From Pseudofabraea citricarpa (taxonomy: Eukaryota; Ascomycota; Leotiomycetes; Helotiales; Dermateaceae): 64,000 nt of DNA. Positions 36,701-47,590 of this stretch are shown piece by piece; within the stretch, counting starts at the first letter, position 1, and each line of letters starts with the position of its first letter. The notes beneath the pieces were generated by a model. It did no database searches. It was not told the DNA's origin and saw only the letters and a program-made list of their open reading frames with translations. The translations under genes and the position numbers were made by a program. Location: positions 372,001 through 436,000 of the forward strand of contig JAPWGK010000027.1 in NCBI GenBank assembly GCA_029641185.1, written 5' to 3'.

Positions 36701-37570
36701 GATTGGGGAAGTCAATGATCTTGTTGGGTTGCTTGGCGAACAAGAAAATTACTTGGATTTGGAGGTAAGCTAATTATTTCCACATCTCTTTAAAAAAAAA
36801 ATGGTCTTGCTAATACTTTCGCACAGTGGCTCCTTCAATCACTCTGGACATCCCGCGATGTGCAAAAGTCTTGGTCTTCGACTACAATCACCTCCATTGG
36901 CAAATCTCTCGTCCTTGCACTGTTCCTTCTGGAGCAGGAAAAGCCACAAGGTACAGCAAATTACACCAAAGCGTTCCGTCTTGGCGAGGCCATCTGTTAT
37001 AATCTGCGACGCGTTGGTGGTGGACTAAGTCCTCGCGCTCTCGCTGTATCAGATCTATTGTCCCAGATGTACACCGCAACAGGTCATTATCGTGAGGCCA
37101 TGGGTGTCCATGAAGAGATTCTTCGACTTGTAGTCGAAGGTGATGATGGGGATGATAGAACTCCTGATACTGTACAACCACGAATGGCGAGATTACATCT
37201 CGAGTTATTGAAACGCAGCTACCAACGTCTTGGAGGATGGGACAAGAAAGCTACTACGTATAAGGAACTTGTGGATCGTCTTCTCGACATGCCTGAATAC
37301 AAGAATACTCCTGAATTTAAGGGTGCTCAAGGTATTGAGAAATGGGAGGCTAGAATTAAAGCCGATGATGAATTAGGACAATTCCAGGTTCCAGAAACTT
37401 GGGAGTTCATTAACCCGAATCTCATTGATAAGAAGGGTGATTTTTCTGAGACGAAAACTTCCACAAACGATAGTATGGGTCTTCAGAGAAGCCCGGGGTT
37501 TAGACGAGTCACGAGTAATTGGGGAATGGGAAGCGTGTATAAGGATCTTTTTGGGGATTTGAATGATTAG
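30748..37570 (+). CDS. Large NACHT/NPHP3-type STAND ATPase with TPR-like C-terminus (fungal NLR), five exons
   Basis: Exons 30748..31359, 31424..32024, 32221..35477, 35529..36764 and 36827..37570 give 2,149 residues. Order: a polar disordered N-terminus (1-110); a helical N-terminal domain (about 110-330); a nucleoside-triphosphatase with Walker A GPAGCGKT (371-378) and Walker B-like LMIVIDGFNE around D480; a winged-helix-like part (to about 700); then from about 820 a very long array of degenerate TPR-like helix pairs rich in His, Glu and Tyr. Two Thr/Ser tracts (about 1153-1198 and 1491-1520) interrupt the array, like hinges. Proteins of this STAND layout act as signal-transducing switches in fungal self/non-self recognition and cell death; the trigger here is unknown. 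Intron 2 (196 bp) is long for this locus. An in-frame alternative acceptor at 31408 would add five residues. No frame damage was seen. Confidence 0.88.
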
Positions 37571-38045
37571 CTGGGGTCTGCTAATGAGTTTGAAGGGTAT
37601 AAATTGAGTCCTTGTGGTTTAAGGACGATTCTGAGCGGAGGATTTCACTCTTCAGTTGGCGAATTGGTGAACATTTTTCATCTTTATTTGGAGTGTGGTG
37701 ATCTTCGGAGTGTTGGACTTGGAAACAAAGCTCTTCGACCTGGATCGCACTACTATGCCGCTTTAACTCTATGATTCTCTACAATGGCGCACTGCCACAC
37801 TCTAATCATTTTCCTGTTTGGATTCCGGACTCCAACATTACCAACTATAGAGTACAATGAGTGAACCTTTAAAAAGGGACAACATCAAGCCAGACGATTC
37901 TATAGTACAATTATTAACTCTCTTTTAATTTTTATTTATCTAATAATAATTCTTACTTGGAATAAGAAGTAGAAGAAAGAAGAAATTTTCAGAAACCAAA
38001 GTATAATAGAAGGCATAGCATATTGAGAAACTTTGGGAGGGGTGA
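37571..38045. other. Intergenic, 3' of the NLR gene
   Basis: AT-rich 3' flank of the NLR gene. No coding frame was seen before the helicase relic that follows. Confidence 0.5.
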
Positions 38046-38264
38046 CTTGGCAGGTCAATAGCAATGCAGGACCAATGCATTGCCAGAGCTGTTCGTTACG
38101 GACAGAAGAGAAAGGTTGAGGTCACCTATCTCATAGCACAGCATTCAATCGAAAACCGTGTAATTGAAACGCAGGAGCTCAAACGGGACAAGGCAGCGCA
38201 TTTACTAAACACAGATTTTCGAACGACTCAAGCAGTCAGATGCCAGTTCGCTTTCTCGGAATGA
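38046..38264 (+). pseudogene. Relic of a SNF2-family helicase C-terminus
   Basis: About 70 codons in one frame contain MQDQCIARAVRYGQKRKVEV then LIAQHSIENRVIETQELKRD. This corresponds to SNF2 helicase motif VI (Q-x2-x-R-x2-R-x-GQ-x-R-x-V) and the following NSIE-R-ILE-Q-x-K segment. Motifs I-V, several hundred residues long in intact enzymes, are absent upstream: the 37.6-38.0 kb sequence is unrelated. The conserved His of RAHRIGQ is Val here and Ile is Tyr. It is therefore a short broken piece, left by deletion or by capture in a transposon, and not a functional ATPase. Its position directly behind an NLR gene may be chance. Confidence 0.7.
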
Positions 38265-39818
38265 ACGAGCAATCGTAAATTTGCAGAACATCTCTTTCAA
38301 ATAATTCGAGAAAAAAAAAAGTAGGTTTATCTGGCCATTAGACTGTATCACTGCTAATGTAGCTTTCTAGTTAGAAGAGAGTAGGAAGGCTGTCTAAGAT
38401 GCCAAAAAGCGTGCGCGAGAAGAATTGAAAAGGCAAAATGATGCAAGGGAAGAATTGACAAATTCCTACCATGGACAATCCTCCAACACGACAAGGGGAC
38501 AGTACCTTTCTCCAGGGGAACGTTAAATTTGATAACTCCAATGATGACCTATATTTGAGGGGCTTCGAAGATAGGACACGTTCAAATTCATATGAAGACG
38601 ATTCCGAATCTGGATACTGGAGCTCGGAAGAATGATTTAGAGCCAATGACATAGATTCAAAGCTATAATCAAGCCTGTAACTTAATCGCTCTCAAGGAGC
38701 TTCGAGATATAAAGAATAAAACCCAGATTTATTAATCCAGCAGCCAATCAATTATGGTTAAAGACATGTAAATATGCAGTGTTGCTAATTGTTGGTTGAC
38801 TGTAATAAATGGGTCGACTGGCACCCCATATTCACTCGGTGAGTCAAATGCTCTTGTCAAAGGTTATTAACTTGTCTAAGGAAGAAAAGGGATAACTACA
38901 AGAGGTAGGCCGTTATATTGGTAGTAGCATAACTGATCACGTTTCCACGTGACTATTCTTCCAACACCATAGCAACTCTATCATCCCAATCATGTAATAA
39001 CAGAATATCAGACCAAAAGAGAAAATATACAATGCATCGAATGTTGTTCATGCCGGACGACAACGCTTGGTCAATGCCATCTCTTCTTTTGGTTTTGCGA
39101 GGGAAGGGGGGATTGACCAATAAACTTGAGGTACAGTACAGTACAGTACAGTAGACTCAGACAGTCCCTAAAAAGAAGGGATGGCATAAATCATCCGATG
39201 AAAGTAATCAATGGCATAAATGGCACAAAACAGAAGGAAATGCGGGGTTGAGTTTGAACCCAAAATGAGCCAAGAATAAATAGAGATTACGTTTCGTGTG
39301 AAAATAGCCGATGGCGCTCGCTTGTTCGATTCAAGGAACCATTATTCGCAACATCACAATTCTGAAACACGGGCTCGAATTCGAACCGGGACTGAAACTT
39401 GTTTTTTCGTCTTTCCAACAAAATTTTGCATTATCTATCTCTATGGAACTGTGTGCGTGTTCCTCGCTCTCTTGCCCGCACTCTCCCACAAGGATGGGGA
39501 AGCGCAAACGAAAGAGAGAGGAAACAAGAATTAAGTAAAAGGCCACAGACCAGAAAACGAGCAGACAAGAAACAGAAAAATGCAAAATAATACTAAAGGA
39601 CCCATTACTCGACATCAAGCCCAAGCAACAATACTTCTCCAAGAAAAGTTCACTCGAGAGAGCATTCAGGCTTTCAAAAAATTCTCCTCCTCCCCTCAGT
39701 TCCAAATATCCCCAGCTTGAATATGTGTGCCATCTCGTCTCGAAGCCCCGGGAGCGAGGTTGTCGGTTCGTCGTCTCGTGAAAGAAACATGGCGATTAGG
39801 AATGGTCGCTTAGACCAT
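38265..39818. other. Intergenic region
   Basis: No supported gene. Overlapping frames at 39.3-39.6 kb on both strands show no coding pattern. The stretch includes a GTACA microsatellite (39131-39153) and the 3' flank of the minus-strand secreted-protein gene. Confidence 0.5.
39131..39153. repeat. GTACA pentanucleotide microsatellite, four units plus GTA
   Basis: Four perfect tandem copies of GTACA followed by GTA. It is a plain short tandem repeat with no visible role. Confidence 0.9.
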
Positions 39819-40753
39819 TTAGTTGTCAGCGTCCTTGGCTGCGGCCTTTGCTGCCTTCTTGGATGCCTTTGCGTCGGTGGCGGCCTCCTCATCAGCAGCA
39901 GCGGCATCCTCCTCGTCAGCAGCGGCAGCATCCTCCTCATCAGCAGCAGCGGCATCCTCCTCGTCAGCAGCGGCAGCATCCTCCTCATCAGCAGCAGCGG
40001 CATCCTCCTCGTCAGCGGCGGCGGCGTCCTCCTCGTCGACAGCTGAAGCGTCTTCAGTTGCGTCTGCGCTTGAATCAGCTGTAGCATCCTCAGTGGCATC
40101 GGCAGTAGAATCAGCAGCGGCATCATCGGTGGCTGCTGCGTCTCCAGTGGCAGCGGCAGCGGCTAAAAGAAAGGAATGTTAGCTAATATCTTAGTTAAGC
40201 GACGGGTCGAGTACTTACCACCTCCAGCAGATCCTTCAATGGTGGCATCGAAAGGAATGGCAGTGGTAGCAGTTCCGGCAGCAGCGACATCCTGGGAGAT
40301 GTTGTTGTCCAACTTCTTCTGCTCAGCTGCTTGCTCAGCGGTGGTATCAGCACCTTGAGCCTCCTCGGCCTGGAGTCTGAGCATGGTGGCAGTCAACTTC
40401 AAGACCTTGTTCTTGATCTTAGCAGCTTGAATGGCATCAGCCTCGGCTCCAGTTGCTGCCTCAACAGCAGGGTTGTAAACACCCTTCTCAGCATCGTTGC
40501 ATGCGCTGTTAACATTGCTCAAAAATTCGAGATCGGCGGCATCGAGAGAAGCGAGGTTTGCGGTGTCAAGACCGAAGTTGGTGAAAACGGCATTGGCCTC
40601 AGCCTCTGCGTCACCAGCTTGTCCACCGGCGATGGTGATCTCATCGTAAGTGACAGTTGGGAAGATGGCTCTCTTCTGAACAGCTCGCTTGCCGGTTGGG
40701 GCAGCAATGACGAGGGTAGCGAGAGCGCTAGCGGCGATGATGGAGAAACGCAT
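39819..40753 (-). CDS. Secreted protein with acidic octapeptide repeat tail, two exons
   Basis: Exons 40219..40753 and 39819..40162, with a 56-bp intron (GTAAGT...CTAAC...TTTTAG), give 292 residues. MRFSIIAASALATLVIA is a signal peptide; the dibasic KR of APTGKR and of AVQKR are possible Kex2 cleavage sites, so a propeptide is likely. Residues about 27-180 form a helical domain (FPTVTYDEITIAGGQAGDAE, later KIKNKVLKLTATMLRL) of a kind seen in small secreted proteins of related fungi; I know no function. Exon 2 encodes an Ala/Asp/Glu tail with six copies of DEEDAAAA and a truncated seventh, ending in a basic KASKKAAKAAAKDADN. A cell-wall or extracellular matrix role or an effector role are both possible and unproven. 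Confidence 0.85.
39883..40037. repeat. 24-bp coding minisatellite (DEEDAAAA), with 48-bp higher-order period
   Basis: Six 24-bp units plus a partial one encode DEEDAAAA on the minus strand. On the plus strand the units alternate between GCATCCTCCTCGTCAGCAGC and GCATCCTCCTCATCAGCAGC types, so pairs of units (48 bp) repeat almost exactly. This points to recent expansion by two-unit steps. Confidence 0.9.
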
Positions 40754-43054
40754 ATTGAACGATTTAACTGGAACTTATCGAAAGACCGGAAAAGAGTGGA
40801 ATAAGTTGAAAGTAAAAGATTGAAGAATGAATGGGTGAATTGGAGAAGAAATTAAAACAGCACAGCTGTGATTATTGTTGAAGGTGATTGAGTGAAGAGA
40901 AGGTGAAGGAATGAACTGGAGAAAGAAAGTTATTAATTGAGGTTCTAAGAGCCATCTTTATACAGATCCAACTTGCCATCGATCGCACATCCCCAAGTCA
41001 ATGTTCAGACGAAGGAATGATCCCAAAATCTTCCTGGAACCCGGGCGGTATCTTGGCTGCAACGTGCCAACGGGTGCTGGCGTCTGTCATGGCTAAACTG
41101 GGCCAGCACAAGACTTGCCCAAGACCTCACCAAGACTTCTCCAAGACAACACCAAGAAAAGATGGAGTTTAAAATCCCCAGTTCTGAACATTCTGAAGGG
41201 GCACCCAAGCCGTCGCAGCTCCAAATCGGATTGACGCTCGGATGTTGGCTACTTGGCCGTACTTGGCTGTACTTGGCTCGTCTCAACTCTTGACCGCTTG
41301 GCCGTCTCAACCCTGGTCCCCACAATGGCCATTTTCCCTGGATGAGGCTGGTCTGAAGTCTGGAGATGCAGACGCCGCATGCTTGAATGCCGCTGTGTGG
41401 GCAGTTAGTGACGGGAATACGAAGAAGCTTCTGCTTGTTATGCTTGGCCATCTATGTCAAACATACTCCTGGTTTCCAGTCGTGACGACTGACTGGATTT
41501 GGTCGCCAAGCGACTGTCACCTGACCTCGGATGCCGGTAAACGTGCCAGAACTAACCGCCAACAGTTCATCGCTTGCGAGATTACAAACCTTCATCCAGG
41601 GTGCTCAATGGCAATTCTTCCCACTTCGTCTTAGATGGCATTGGCAACCACGGCGAAGCTTTTGCTTGTCGATTCTTGAGTTTCGATGGGAGAACCTCGA
41701 GCCTCGTTCGCCAACGCCAACAACGAGCGAGTCGAGCCGAGATGGCTGGCCAAACCCGGTAGAGCACAATTTTATCACGACGCCATCGCTCGCATTGATA
41801 TTGGCATCGCCCGTTACCGCAGACCTGCCGCCGCCGGTTCGCGTGGAATAACTACAAATGGCAGCCAGCCTTGTCCGTAGCCTCGTCAAATCACCTGTGA
41901 AGTTGCGCAATCTTAAAACCCCCAACCGTCGTTTCCCGCCCACTGAAACCAAACCAGTAATACTTGCGTTGCACTTGGTGCAGAACCTCCACCGGCCTCC
42001 GCACACGTCTAATTTTGTCCCATGGCCGTCCACATGTAGAAAGTCATAATCGTCTCGGACTAGTGCCATACCGACGACGGAAATCACGCAAAACAGTTGG
42101 CATTACCTCAGTCATTCGATAATGGTGGGAGTGGCAAACTTATGGCCTGAGTTTGTCCGAAGTCCATTTCTAATCTCATTCTTCAGACGAGCCTCACTTT
42201 CAATCATGTACAGGAGTACTCCTAGACGTGTACAAAGCAAGGGAACATTGCTATCCTTGAAGAAGTTGACCTTTAGTTTGCGACGTTCAAGTTTTAATCA
42301 GATGAGCGGCCATTCGTCATACAGTTGTAGCCTTGCTAATGATTTTGTTGTTAGAAATCATCTCATACGTACGAGGTCTCCGTGCTAGCATTTTACCAGG
42401 GACCGACACGGTCAAGATACTCTCGATGACAACAGCACAAGTTGCGATGATCTTCCCTCTTCCTCCAACCTCAAATCCTTCTGGCTGGCTTTCTTGACGC
42501 CTTCCTCAATGGAAAAAGGTCAGAGAGCGTTGTGCCTTTCGATTTCCGAGGTATCATGCTCGCGATATTGATGAATAGTAGCTCTGCTACAAGACGATCG
42601 ATCGATCCAGACAAACAAAATAATCCAGAGACATGCAAAGCGTACGTCAATCTTCTGTTGAGTCTCTGTATTTCCCAGTCCCAAGGTCGTCTTGTTGATC
42701 GACTCCGGCAAATCCAATCTCGGAAGACTTACTATTCACCATTCATTATAAATACCACGATGGCAGATGTGTAAAATTCAAACACAGCCATAGACAGGTA
42801 TTTCAAGGAGACTCATACACAAGTTGTAGTTCAGGAAGCCCAAGGATTTACGGAAGGTATTTTCTCAGCTAAGTATTCATACTTCGTGGTTATTGAATCT
42901 TGGCTTCTACGTCTCTACAAGGTTGGCTTTTAAATCCCCGACAATAACAACAAAACCACTACTAATAACAGCATTGATTATCCGCTCAAGCACATTCCTA
43001 TTGCTTAAATCTAGCTCTCTGGTACTTTTAGCTCAACCTGCCTCAATACTTCGC
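40754..43054. other. Intergenic region
   Basis: The first ~200 bp are upstream/leader sequence of the secreted-protein gene. Overlapping frames at 41.0-42.1 kb on both strands were inspected; none has a recognisable pattern or consistent introns. A plus frame at 41.86-42.05 kb starting MAASLVRSLVKSP is basic but unsupported. Confidence 0.45.
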
Positions 43055-43480
43055 CTACAGTAATATTGTGAGTAGGACAGTGTCGAGTACGTACGCTTTG
43101 TTGACGTAAGGAATCATGTCCAACGCCAAAGGTTGCTGGTTATCATATTCCGCCACCTCAATGCCGGTTGCTGTTTTGTTGACTTCAGACGAGAACTTGA
43201 CTAGCAAATCTGATATCTCGGTGCCGTGTCGGTACAAAATCCCAAATGCCAAATTATGATTATCGAATGCTCCACACCCTTCCCGTCAGTGTTTTCTTTG
43301 CAGGAGTGAACATACACCGCTCGACCAGACAAACAAATTGAAATGTTGACTTCATAAAGAGCTTGCCGTTTGGGTCGAAAAATACCCCCGTGATGGCTTC
43401 ACAATGCTCAGAAACTTACATTTCTACATCATTCAGGAGAACACTAAGGTTACGAGGTGTCTTGTAGTGTAGTATTTCCA
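43055..43480 (-). pseudogene. Decayed protein-coding gene, family not recognised
   Basis: On the minus strand a coherent protein-like sequence runs from about 43480: FPGALEILHYKTPRNLSVLL, then after an in-frame TAA (43420 area) FFDPNGKLFMKSTFQFVCLV. A change of frame near 43290 leads to AFDNHNLAFGILYRHGTEIS and VNKTATGIEVAEYDNQQPLA, ending about 43060. The stop and the frame change are not explained by an obvious fungal intron (the candidate intervals are too short or lack acceptors). The simplest reading is a pseudogene. It could instead be a real gene with introns I failed to place. No family or function is recognised and no ATG-led start was found. Confidence 0.4.
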
Positions 43481-43908
43481 AAGCCCCTGGAAACTGGCTT
43501 AAGGCTCTACACGTCACACCACAGCAAAAGAGAGTCGATTGGTTTTCGAAAATGCTAGCTCAAGCCTCTAAAAATCTTATTGGCTAGATATTGATTTTAC
43601 ACAGTAGATATCACGAAACCTCCTGGAAGGCTCACATGAGGTGTGACGGGCGAGGCATGATCTCTCGAGCACCTAGGTACGTCCGTAATCGTAGGTGATA
43701 GGCTGGCAATCGTACTTTCCCGATATACCTAGCCTACCGTAACGCGACTTTCACATAAACCAATCCATCCACCATATAACCTCCAAGAAATTCTCATAAT
43801 CGAACGTCCTCCTCCTGTACGGTATTCTCTCAAGCACTACTCTCACAGTTCTCTTCACTCCGATATTCCACCTTACCCCCCAACGAGACTTTGCCTCAAG
43901 CAAAAATC

Positions 43909-44067
43909 ATGGAGGAAGCCGATATTATCCAACGTGGAGACGCTGCGCTACTATCGACCTATGAATCGATAAGGATACAGCAACAAGCTTTTGCCATTGC
44001 GATTTGGCAAGAGCCGGAGAAATGCCTCACTTTCACTTTGTTCCTGGCAACAGGCTCGATACACTAA
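43909..44067 (+). CDS. Possible 52-residue small protein
   Basis: An ATG in good context (AAAATCATGG) follows a pyrimidine-rich leader-like stretch (43.80-43.90 kb), as in fungal 5' UTRs. The frame MEEADIIQRGDAALLSTYES continues for 52 codons to TAA. No domain. It may equally be the first exon of a truncated or decayed gene, since a second frame nearby also looks mildly protein-like. Low certainty. Confidence 0.25.
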   Translation: MEEADIIQRGDAALLSTYESIRIQQQAFAIAIWQEPEKCLTFTLFLATGSIH

Positions 44068-45849
44068 GATGGCTAGAAGCTATCGCTTTTCTAAAATGCT
44101 GGCTCTGACAACAGAATAATGACTGACAACCATGTTAATCGTTCGTCCGTGAATATTCCTCCTCGTCAGATACACCCTCACTCTTTGCGTTCTTTCCTGT
44201 GTCTATGTCGACGTCGAAAGACCAGCATGATGTTGAATAAGACTAGTTCCTGGTCGCGCTTCTGGAGGTGCTTCTTATCCTGAGACTCCTCTACCTATCT
44301 TCTTGAATTTGGATTTAATGCCTATTTATAATCAGCTGGTGCTATTACCAGGCTGTGTGTTGCTACGCGGGAATAGATCAAATCCTGAAACCCAAGTATA
44401 TTTACCTGAACCACAAGTACAGAATTTACGGCTTTGTGATTTATTCAAAATAAAATTAGTCCTTGATTTGTTTCTCCTATTTGTGTGACCTTGATTTTTG
44501 CATTCCTGTGCCAAAGTATTCGAGGACTTGGCTCGAAGTAGAGTTGAAGAGGTGATGAATGCTCTGAGCAGAGCTGTCTAAGCGCCATGAAAGCATTCAT
44601 TCAACATCGATAAATTCTGGACCTGGTGATCAACACGGGTTTGTAGTACATCTGCCGTCTGGGATATACTTTTAATGTTTCTAAAGTGATAAGAATATCG
44701 CTCGAGATTGTTGAACTAGAAAGGCTTTGGATCTTGTCATGAGTTTTCTGAAGTTTATCAAGAGGAAAAGTTACGCGAGCACCTTTTTATTGGATAGCAT
44801 GATGTTTCGTTCTCCTTTGCTGGAGATAGGAAGAGGAATTTCAAATTAGGGAGACTCTGCTATAATAAAATGGAGACTGTTTACTGATTGAGTCTCGAGT
44901 CTCGAAAATGCCCTCGTAAATTGAGATGGATTAATCGAACTTGTCCAAAAAGAATTTCCGAGATTCCAAAATCCAATTAAAAAGCCATTTATTAATTGAA
45001 GATGTTGTTTTTAATACACGAGTAGAATGCCTTCTGTTTTAATTTCTATTGGATTTTGATGCATTGTTTTATCACTTCTGGATAGATGAATAAAATGCTC
45101 AGTTGACATTCGATTAATGACAAAACTCCTCTGGGAGTCGAAGTCGGTGCTCGCTTAACCGCATCCAAGTTTTAAGGAAGTACAAGTTGCCGAATGGTTT
45201 GATATTGTGCCGATAACTGTGCCGAACTTTATGAAATGAAAGTTACCGCTCAATGTTATCCGTACTTTTCGTGATGTCTACGTTGCCACGCCTTCAAGTC
45301 TCCGGTCGATTGTTCTCATGTAATCAAGAAGCCGGCCCTGTTAGGTTCATTTCGGTTACAAATGACCTTGGCGGAAAGGGCTGGAGGAGAACAAAAATGA
45401 TGCATCACAAAGCTGGCGCATAAAGTTTGTCAGAGATGTTAGGCATTTTGGGCTATGAATTGTCCTTCATTCGGAATGGTTCCCGGAAATAAGGCATGTT
45501 TCCCAAAAATGTCGTTTCTGTCATAACTTAACACGGTCCAATCATCAAAGGCGTATTCTCGATTACTACAACCCACAGCCTCAGACCACCCATCGCTCAA
45601 CGCTCCCAGTCATCGCGGGACGAAACCTGAACCTTTCGCCCTGCTGGCAGAAAGAAAGACATCAAAGAGCACGAAAAGCGGAAGAAACAGGGATCCACGT
45701 GATCCATCCGACGATAAGCGCAATCCTATCCTAGCACGAATTATTTTCCGCCGACCAGTGCTGGTGGATTTGCAAGCAGCTCAATCCTCAACACTCCTTT
45801 GGAACGACATCCAAAACCCCCCTCGACGTCATCCAGAGCCATTCCGACG
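44068..45849. other. Intergenic region
   Basis: AT-richer stretch without a supported gene. The last ~250 bp, GC-richer and pyrimidine-rich on the plus strand, are probably the lipoyl synthase promoter and leader. Confidence 0.5.
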
Positions 45850-47141
45850 ATGGCAGCAAACTTGAGCAGATTCAGGTGTCTGAACGCCCCGCCAGCACGA
45901 CATGTTTCCCGACATATCCTTTCTGCTCCGTTAACGGCATCACCAGCAGCATCTCGGTGCTTTGCCACCGAGACGACGGCGACCGAATTACCTCCCAAGC
46001 GGCGCCCGACCTACTTCAAGGACAAGCTCAATGCGGTGCCATCGTTCACCGAGTTTATGGGCATGCCAGCAGAGGAGCCGCTGTCGAATGAAGACGCGCT
46101 GGAGCTGCGGACGGCAATGGTAGGGCCGAAGGGGAAGCAAAAGCAGATCACACGTCTCCCAAGCTGGTTGAAGACGCCCATACCAGACAATTCGAACTAT
46201 AAGAAGATCAAGAAAGACCTGCGGGGTCTGAATCTGCACACCGTCTGCGAGGAAGCGCGCTGCCCGAATATCTCGGATTGTTGGGGTGGCGGCGATAAGA
46301 GTGCGGCGACGGCAACCATCATGTTAATGGGTGATACATGTACCCGTGGCTGTCGATTCTGTAGTGTCAAAACCAACAGGGCGCCTGCGCCATTGGATCC
46401 GCATGAACCGGAGCACACGGCTGAGGCATTGGCTCGTTGGGGCTTGGGATACGTTGTCTTGACCTCTGTTGACAGAGACGATCTCGCAGATGGCGGAGCG
46501 CGCCATTTCGCGGAGACGATCATGAAGATCAAGCAAAAGAAATCAGAGATTCTGGTTGAGGCGCTGACTGGAGATTATATGGGCGACCTGGAAATGGTGG
46601 CCCTGGTAGCACGCAGCGGCCTTGACGTATATGCACACAATGTGGAGACAACAGAAGAATTGACCCCTATGGTCAGAGATCGCAGAGCGACGTTCCGTCA
46701 GAGCTTAAAGGTGTTGGACACAGCAAAGAAGACGGTCCCGACTCTGATTACAAAGACTAGTATCATGCTTGGTCTAGGAGAGACAGAGGAACAGTTATGG
46801 GCAGCCCTCAGAGGTGAGTTTTACTTCAATGATTTGATCCCACAAACCACATACTGAACTTCTTAGAACTTCGCAAGGTTGACGTCGACGTCGTCACATT
46901 TGGACAGTACATGCGTCCTACAAAGCGACACATGAAAGTGGAAGAATACGTCACACCCGAAGTCTTCGAGATGTGGAGGCAGCGGGCTCTCGATTTGGGA
47001 TTCCTCTACTGTGCTAGTGGACCCCTCGTACGAAGTTCCTACAAGGCCGGTGAAGCCTTTATCGAGAACGTACTGAAGAAGAGAAATGGCGTCACTGTTC
47101 TCAGAGATGAGGCGACTGGCATGGCCAAGGCGGTTGTATAA
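45850..47141 (+). CDS. Lipoyl synthase, mitochondrial (radical SAM), two exons
   Basis: Exons 45850..46813 and 46867..47141 (53-bp intron, GTGAGT...TTAG) give 412 residues, normal for fungal LIP5/LipA. The start is the first ATG in frame ([20 protein letters not shown]), and the first ~40 residues are a basic, Ser/Ala-rich mitochondrial presequence. The auxiliary 4Fe-4S cluster cysteines are C133, C138 and C144 ([12 protein letters not shown]), the radical SAM cluster cysteines are C164, C168 and C171 (CTRGCRFC), and the C-terminal RSSYKAG supplies the serine ligand. The enzyme inserts two sulfur atoms into octanoyl groups on lipoyl domains of pyruvate and 2-oxoglutarate dehydrogenases and the glycine cleavage H protein, using S-adenosylmethionine and sacrificing the auxiliary cluster. 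All key residues are present. It is convergent with the dioxygenase-like gene, 449 bp apart. Confidence 0.97.
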
Positions 47142-47590
47142 AACATGTTGTAAGTACCTCAACGTACATGGGCACGGCGTTTATTGTGGAGAGACCTGTA
47201 CATTGTGGGCGTTTGGAAGGAGGGCATAGATGCTGGCGGTAAAGATTAGAGGATTTTAAGCCCTCCGTCCTCGGGAAACTAGAGCTGCCATTACTATGAG
47301 TATAATTGATGAAAAACTTCAACAGCACTTTATTGTGTTTAATGCGCAAGGTACTCATTCCTTTGAAAACAAAAACCCCGACTCATCCATTGAATGACAA
47401 CGGAACAATCACACGAGCCGCGACAGCAAAACCATGTGTGACAATATAGCAGCCAAATGAGTCAAATTGGTAACGACGTATCATCTAAATTATCCATCCA
47501 CTTCCCTCTCGTCGGCTGTCGAATCATTTGATTAACAATTAAAAAAGGCAGATATAATTCAATACGCCAAAAGACGAAGCTACTTGCTAG
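47142..47590. other. Intergenic between convergent genes
   Basis: Shared 3' region of lipoyl synthase (plus) and the dioxygenase-like gene (minus). Nothing specific was recognised. Confidence 0.6.

Noticed and set aside
39300..39400. TTCGATT and TTCGAAT loops resembling tRNA T-arms
   Set aside because: Stems do not pair properly and no A-box or acceptor stem could be placed at the right distance.
39823..40182. Plus-strand open frame rich in Ala/Ser
   Set aside because: It is the antisense image of the DEEDAAAA repeat exon of the secreted protein.
40988..42087. Several 100-160-codon frames on both strands
   Set aside because: They overlap on opposite strands without conserved-looking sequence; probably GC-rich non-coding DNA.
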